Positions 59,868 to 64,000 of a DNA stretch of 64,000 bases are shown here, piece by piece. The DNA comes from CAYQDR01 sp964416315 (GTDB taxonomy: Bacteria; Methylomirabilota; Methylomirabilia; Rokubacteriales; DASRDR01): positions 3,572 to 67,571 of the forward strand of contig CAYQDR010000010.1 of NCBI GenBank assembly GCA_964416315.1, written 5' to 3'. The notes beneath the pieces were generated by a model, which made no database searches, had not been told where the DNA came from, and worked only from the letters and a program-made list of their open reading frames with translations. The translations under genes and the position numbers were made by a program. Numbering within the stretch: the first letter of the stretch is position 1; the number at the start of each line of letters is the position of its first letter.

Positions 59868-60353
59868 ATTCTTAAGTAGCTCGAGGCGCTTGCCGTTCAA
59901 CTCCGGCAGGTCCAGGAAGACACCCGTGACATTCCCGCCTGGCCTTGCCAGGCTCGCCGCCAGCCCGCTTGCGATCGGGTCCGTCTCCATGTCGACGGCG
60001 ACGATGGGGGTCCGAGTCGTGGCGGACTTCGCCGCACAAACCGCGGCCGAGCCGACGGCGAGGATCGCGTCGGCGTCGAGGCGCACCAGCTCGGTCGCCA
60101 AGTCACGGTACCGCCCAGCGGTCCCATCCGATCGGCGGCACTCGACGACGAGATTCTTGCCCTCGACATGACCGAGTTCTCGCAACCGTTCTACGAAGCC
60201 GCGCGTCCCCGTTGCCTCCAGATGAGTCGGGCAAAGACCCGACGTGAGGATGCCCACCACTGCGATCCTCCCCGTCTGCTCTGCGTAGGCCGCGAGCAGC
60301 AGAAACGAGCTCCCGAGCGTCAACCCGGAGACGAAGGCTCGCCGAGTGATCAT
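59484..60353 (-). pseudogene. DUF534 binding protein truncated at its middle
   Basis: The first 162 codons are family-like: a Tat-like start 'MITRRAFVSGLTLGSSFLLL', then 'GFVERLRELGHVEGKNLVVE', 'LAASLARPGGNVTG' and 'LNGKRLELLKN'. The frame then stays open to 59484 with unrelated, low-complexity text and no C-terminal 'AKALGLTIP' motif. It overlaps the next gene upstream by 4 bases, as intact paralogues do. Probably a 3' deletion fused to other DNA. Confidence 0.75.
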
Positions 60354-61331
60354 TCGATCACCTGATCCGCCCGGATCAGCATGGACTGAGGAATCGTCAG
60401 CCCGAGCGCCTTCGCCATCTTGAGGTTGATGACCAGCTCGAACTTCGTGGGCTGCTCGACGGGCAACTCCGCGGGATTGGCACCCTTGAGGATCTTGGCG
60501 ACGTAGGTCGCTGCACGCCGGTAATTGTCACGGAGGTCGGCTCCATAGCTCATGAGCCCGCCGGCCCCCACATACTCCCGCTGTGCGAACATCGCCGGCA
60601 GGCGACTCCTTGCGGCCAGCTCTGCAAGCCGCCCGCGATGAGCCCAGAACACCACGTCCCCGAAGACGAGGAGTGCTTGCGCACGCGCTCTGGTCATCGC
60701 GGAGAAGGCGCGCTCGTAGTCCTCGTGGCCTTGCGCCTCCACCCGTTGGAGGTGAAGCCCCAACGCCCTAGCCGCTGTCTCCGCCTCGCTCAACATGCTG
60801 GGGTGAGCTTGCTGTGTGGGGTTCCAGAGAACGGTCACCCGGACGATCCCAGGCACCGTCTCCTTGAGCAGCTCCAGCCGCTTCCCGGTGAGCTCGGGGT
60901 TGAGAATCAAACAGCCCCGTGATGTTCCCGCCCGGCCGCGCGAGGCTCGCGACGAGGCCCCCGGCAAGCGGATCCCCGCTGGCCATGACGATGGGGATCG
61001 TCGCCGTCGCCTGTCGCCCTTCCTGGGCGGCACCTCCGCCCGCCGTCACGATGGCGTCGACCTTGAGGCGGACGAACTCGGCCGCGAGTGCCGGCAGCCG
61101 CTCGTATTTCGCGTCGGCGCCCCGGGCCACGAAGATCACGGTCCGGCCCTCGACGGACCCAACCTCGCGCATCCCCTGACGAAACGCCTCCCACAGTGAA
61201 GCCCGCGCGGCGAGGGAGCCGAGGTCGAGGAGCCCGATCCGGGGCACGTTGGCCGCCTGTTGCGCCTCGGCGGCGAGCGGCGCGGCGAGGAGGGCGAGGG
61301 CGACGATGAGCTCGACCGCTCGGAGCCTCAT
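60350..61331 (-). pseudogene. DUF534 binding protein with a one-base frameshift
   Basis: A complete family member except for one extra base. The 5' part runs 'MRLRAVELIVALALLAAPLA' to 'LVASLARPGGNITGLF'. The rest, in the next frame, runs 'LILNPELTGKRLELLKETVP' to 'AKALGLTIPQSMLIRADQVI'. The switch is at AAA (60910-60912), where TT instead of TTT on the coding strand would restore one 327-residue protein. It may be a sequencing error, so the gene may be functional. Confidence 0.82.
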
Positions 61332-61336
61332 TGCGT

Positions 61337-61966
61337 TTACCCGGTTGAGCCCTGCCAGGCAAACGGCGCGAAGTGACCGTTGTTCTGCCCCGAGGTGTCG
61401 TCCCAGTTGAGCCCAAACACGTGCAGGTGGCTCCGCTTGGCCTGCGCGAGCGCGACACGCTTGTTCGCCGGGTGGACCGTGTTGTCCAGGTAGAGGGGCT
61501 CCCCCGGCGTCGCGGGGCTCGGGACGCCCTCCACCGCTTGGTCGAGCACGCCCGGAATCGAGACAGCCCGGCTCATACCATTCTTCTGGTAGTGAATCGG
61601 CTTCGTCTCGGCTCCCAGCAATTTGCCGATTAACGGCCCCAGCGCGGCCATCGGCCCGCCGGCCTGCCCGCTCCCGATCGCGGATAGAGCCTCCCGCTGC
61701 TGGGGCGTCGCGCGCTCATCGAGAATGAGCCCGACGGACACGTTACCCGCGGCCATCGGCCCCGGCATGTACCCGACCAACGCAAAGTTCAATCCGTCAA
61801 GCGTCAGCTCACCATAGCGGCCGCGTTCGACCTGGAAGACAAACGCAAAGTAGCAGTCCCCCTTCGTCGGCTTGGCCGTCAGGTTGCTCGGCAGGCAGGG
61901 GCACAGGAAGGTACAGCTGCACGACTCGAAATAGTCGCCGTTCACTTGCCACTTGGGGTGTGCCAC
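61337..61966 (-). CDS. DUF1326 protein
   Basis: 209 aa. It opens 'WQVNGDYFESCSCTFLCPCL', the Cys-rich DUF1326 signature, followed by 'GRYGELTLDGLNFALVGYMP' and 'VSVGLILDERATPQQREALSA'. Function is unknown; the cysteines could bind metal. No signal peptide is seen. It lies 5 bases from the frameshifted binding protein on the same strand. Confidence 0.9.
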   Translation of the reverse strand: MAHPKWQVNGDYFESCSCTFLCPCLPSNLTAKPTKGDCYFAFVFQVERGRYGELTLDGLNFALVGYMPGPMAAGNVSVGLILDERATPQQREALSAIGSGQAGGPMAALGPLIGKLLGAETKPIHYQKNGMSRAVSIPGVLDQAVEGVPSPATPGEPLYLDNTVHPANKRVALAQAKRSHLHVFGLNWDDTSGQNNGHFAPFAWQGSTG

Positions 61967-62008
61967 GGTTCAGCCCTCCTCTCGCTCCGCCGGATCGCCA
62001 CCGGCGAG

Positions 62009-62173
62009 TCACGGAATGATCTCGTCCGCCCGCAGCAGCACCGACTGCGGGATGGTGAGCCCGAGCGCCTTCGCATGGCGATAGTACACCTTCCCCGCCG
62101 GCTGCGCGCCGCCGGTCAGCGGGGCGGCGAGAAGCCCGAGCGCGAGGATGACGCAGACTGCGAGTTGCTTCAC
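62009..62173 (-). pseudogene. DUF534 binding protein reduced to 54 codons by an internal deletion
   Basis: GTG 62173 starts a signal peptide ('VILALGLLAAPLTGGAQPAG') that runs through 'KVYY' straight into the family's last residues ('AKALGLTIPQSVLLRADEII') and a stop at 62009. About 270 codons have been removed in frame. It keeps the 4-base overlap with the gene upstream, so it was once a normal member of the array. Confidence 0.75.
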
Positions 62174-63144
62174 TGAATGATTTCGTCGGCCCTGATGAGC
62201 ACGGACGGCGGGATCGTCAGGCCGAGCGCCTTCGCGGTCTTGAGGTTCAAGACCAACTCGATCCTGGCGGGTTGCTCGACGGGCAGGTCGGTCGGCTTGG
62301 CGCCCATCAAGAGCTTATCCACTACGGTGGCAACACCCCGCATATGATCGGAGAGTCTCGGCCCGTAAGACATGAGCCCCCCGGCGTCCACGAACTGCCT
62401 CACGTCGTACATCGCCGGCAGCCGGCTCCGCGCCACCAGCTCGACGATCCGTGCGCGGTGTTCAAGAAACAGCGGGTCCCGGTTCACGTGGAGGCCGTCG
62501 GCGAGTGCGCGGGAGATCGCGGAAAAGGCCGCGTCGAGTTCGCCGGGGGTGCGGGCCTCGACGATGTGGAGCTTCAACCCGAGAGTCTCAGCCGCGACCT
62601 CCGCCCGCTTCAATGTGGGTTCGAAGCCCGGGTTGGCGGAGTTCATCAAGACGGCTAGACGCGAGACCTTGGGAACGGCCTCTCTCATGAGTTCGAGTCG
62701 CTTCCCGACAAGGTCCGGCGCGATCAGGGTTAAGCCTGTCAGGTTCCCGGCGGGTCGGGCGAGGCTCGTGACGAGCCCCGTTCCAACGGGGTCCACGTGT
62801 GTCGAGAAGACGACAGGAATCGTCGCGGTAACGTGCTTCGCCGCGACAGCCGCGGGATATCCATTCGTCACGATCACATCAACCTTGAGGCGGGTCAGCT
62901 CGGCGGCGAGGTCCCGAAGGCGATCCAGCTTCCCCTCGGCCCACCGATACTCGACGACAATGTTCTGGCCTTCGACGTAGCCGAGGTCGCGCATGCCTTG
63001 CCAGAACGCCGGATTAGCGGGGGGCGACCCGACCGACAGCCAACCGATCCGGGGCATCTTCCCCCGCTGCTGCGCCGCGGCGGCGAGCGGCGCGGCGAGG
63101 AGGAGCAGGACCACGACCGTGGCGGCGCGGAGGGTCAACTTCAC
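62170..63144 (-). CDS. ABC-type substrate-binding protein, DUF534 family
   Basis: 324 aa, intact. Signal peptide 'VVLLLLAAPLAAAAQQRG', then 'MPRIGWLSVGSPPANPAFWQ', 'GTGLVTSLARPAGNLTGLTL', 'LELMREAVPKVSRLAVLMNS' and 'NLKTAKALGLTIPPSVLIRA'. It is the most upstream member of the array in transcription order. It has no adjacent permease or ATPase. Its TGA overlaps the GTG of the deleted neighbour. Confidence 0.9.
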   Translation of the reverse strand: MKLTLRAATVVVLLLLAAPLAAAAQQRGKMPRIGWLSVGSPPANPAFWQGMRDLGYVEGQNIVVEYRWAEGKLDRLRDLAAELTRLKVDVIVTNGYPAAVAAKHVTATIPVVFSTHVDPVGTGLVTSLARPAGNLTGLTLIAPDLVGKRLELMREAVPKVSRLAVLMNSANPGFEPTLKRAEVAAETLGLKLHIVEARTPGELDAAFSAISRALADGLHVNRDPLFLEHRARIVELVARSRLPAMYDVRQFVDAGGLMSYGPRLSDHMRGVATVVDKLLMGAKPTDLPVEQPARIELVLNLKTAKALGLTIPPSVLIRADEIIQ

Positions 63145-64000
63145 ATGGCATCTCCAGCTCGGCCCAGGGAGACGCGAGGAGCGTACCCCAGAGGGCTGAG
63201 AGGCGTCAAACCGTGGTGGCCACGCGCTCCGGGATCACGGCGCGGAGTGAATGTGCTCGCGGATGACCCCCGGGACCCCGCCACCTGCCGATCCTCCCGA
63301 GAGCAAGATTTGGCCGCTGGCGACCGACGGCCGCGTCCTCCTCGGTGGACAGCGGGCCCGGGACTCAGCCGAGGATCACACGCCCGCGGCACGCGCAGCG
63401 GCCAGGATCTCGTCGTCCGTCGGGAAGACGCCATAGCGCGACAGGTCGTCGCCACCTGACCGTCCTCCGAGACGAGTGGCAGCACGAAGTCGGGGGCCTG
63501 CTGTCCGGGCTAGACCGTGGGCCGCGACTCACTTGGGGCCATTCCTTGTCCTCCTTCGTTTGGGGCCTGAACCGGGATTTCCGATATGGACCGATCGCCG
63601 CCCCCGGTGACGGCGTCCACCGAGCCGCCCGTCCCGTCGGGCCAGCTCGTCCACGCTTCCCAACACGCCAACCGCCGCCATCCTTGTGCCCGCTGGGGCC
63701 TGTACGACTAAGTCAGCCGCTTCATGGCGCCCTCCGCCGTGCACGCGCACGATTTTCGCCTGGCCTACTCAGGCCGCCTTTTCGCCACCGGGGAAAACTC
63801 TCCGCTATGCAACACCTAGCCCTGCCACTGGATCGCTCTCTTCGCGGGACCCTCCAGCATGACCACCGAATCAGTCAAATCGAAACCGAGAACGACGGCA
63901 AGTAGCGCCCTCTTGTTCACCTCAGTTCGAACTTCACAGGAACTCGCAGCCACGCCTCGACGGACTTGGGCCCTCGCGTCGCTGGGATGAATGTCCAGTG
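63145..64000. other. Right end of window, no supported gene
   Basis: All frames are short, low-complexity or without family patterns. I see no strong repeat, hairpin or tRNA. It may hold the promoter of the array near 63145-63200 and decayed DNA beyond. Confidence 0.5.

Noticed and set aside
63345..63905. A 186-residue plus-strand frame at the right end
   Set aside because: Low-complexity Pro/Arg/Ser text with no ribosome site or family motif.

Overview
The window looks like a chromosome segment of an uncultivated, very GC-rich bacterium. The most likely placement is Candidatus Rokubacteria / Methylomirabilota. That is inferred from three things: a bacterial 20S proteasome with both Pup-ligase-type enzymes outside an actinobacterial setting, many solute-binding proteins with 'AEAQQ'-type signal peptides, and tandem TRAP and ABC importer operons. 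No 16S rRNA or intact tRNA gene is present, so taxonomy is not proven.

Layout. 1-9.2 kb: the end of an NHL-type beta-propeller gene, then a minus-strand carbohydrate ABC importer cluster (one Tat-signal binding protein and two MalF/MalG-like permease pairs, no ATPase), two MFS transporters and a GAF protein. 9.2-15.1 kb: DUF1015, a small membrane protein, a CBS-BON protein and a TRAP dctM-dctQ-dctP operon. 15.6-22.3 kb: the proteasome operon mpa-dop-prcB-prcA-pafA, read leftward from one near-consensus promoter; no pup gene is visible. 22.6-28.6 kb: a peptide-type ABC importer (two family-5 binding proteins, an unknown secreted protein, DppB- and DppC-like permeases). 28.7-42.4 kb: a housekeeping run of a hotdog thioesterase, yebC, ruvC-ruvA-ruvB, DUF2905, spoIID-like, csaA, queA, tgt, yajC, secD, secF and a bifunctional (p)ppGpp synthetase/hydrolase. 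42.5-54.8 kb: an alpha/beta hydrolase, a zincin, an AbiEi-like regulator with an elaborate operator, two tiny lysine-rich genes, rpmB, recG, rsmD, coaD, an unknown 585-residue protein, two aminotransferases and a Clp1-like kinase. 54.8-55.5 kb: a VapBC-type toxin-antitoxin pair. 55.8-64 kb: an accessory region that by eye is less GC-rich. It opens at a 3' tRNA-Glu remnant and carries a decaying array of DUF534-type solute-binding proteins, a broken IS110 transposase, an NMT1-type binding protein and DUF1326.

Three families of GC-rich dispersed repeats (here called R1, R2 and R3) lie between genes throughout. R1 has an inverted copy inside a 120-base insert flanked by 50-base direct repeats at the secD/secF junction. 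R3 is a roughly 160-base palindromic element whose central hairpin keeps its pairing while its sequence changes.

Most transcription units are compact, with 4-base stop/start overlaps. Several promoters resemble sigma70 sites with TTGACA and a TAnnnT -10 box. At least two genes place the -10 box six bases before ATG, which suggests leaderless mRNAs.
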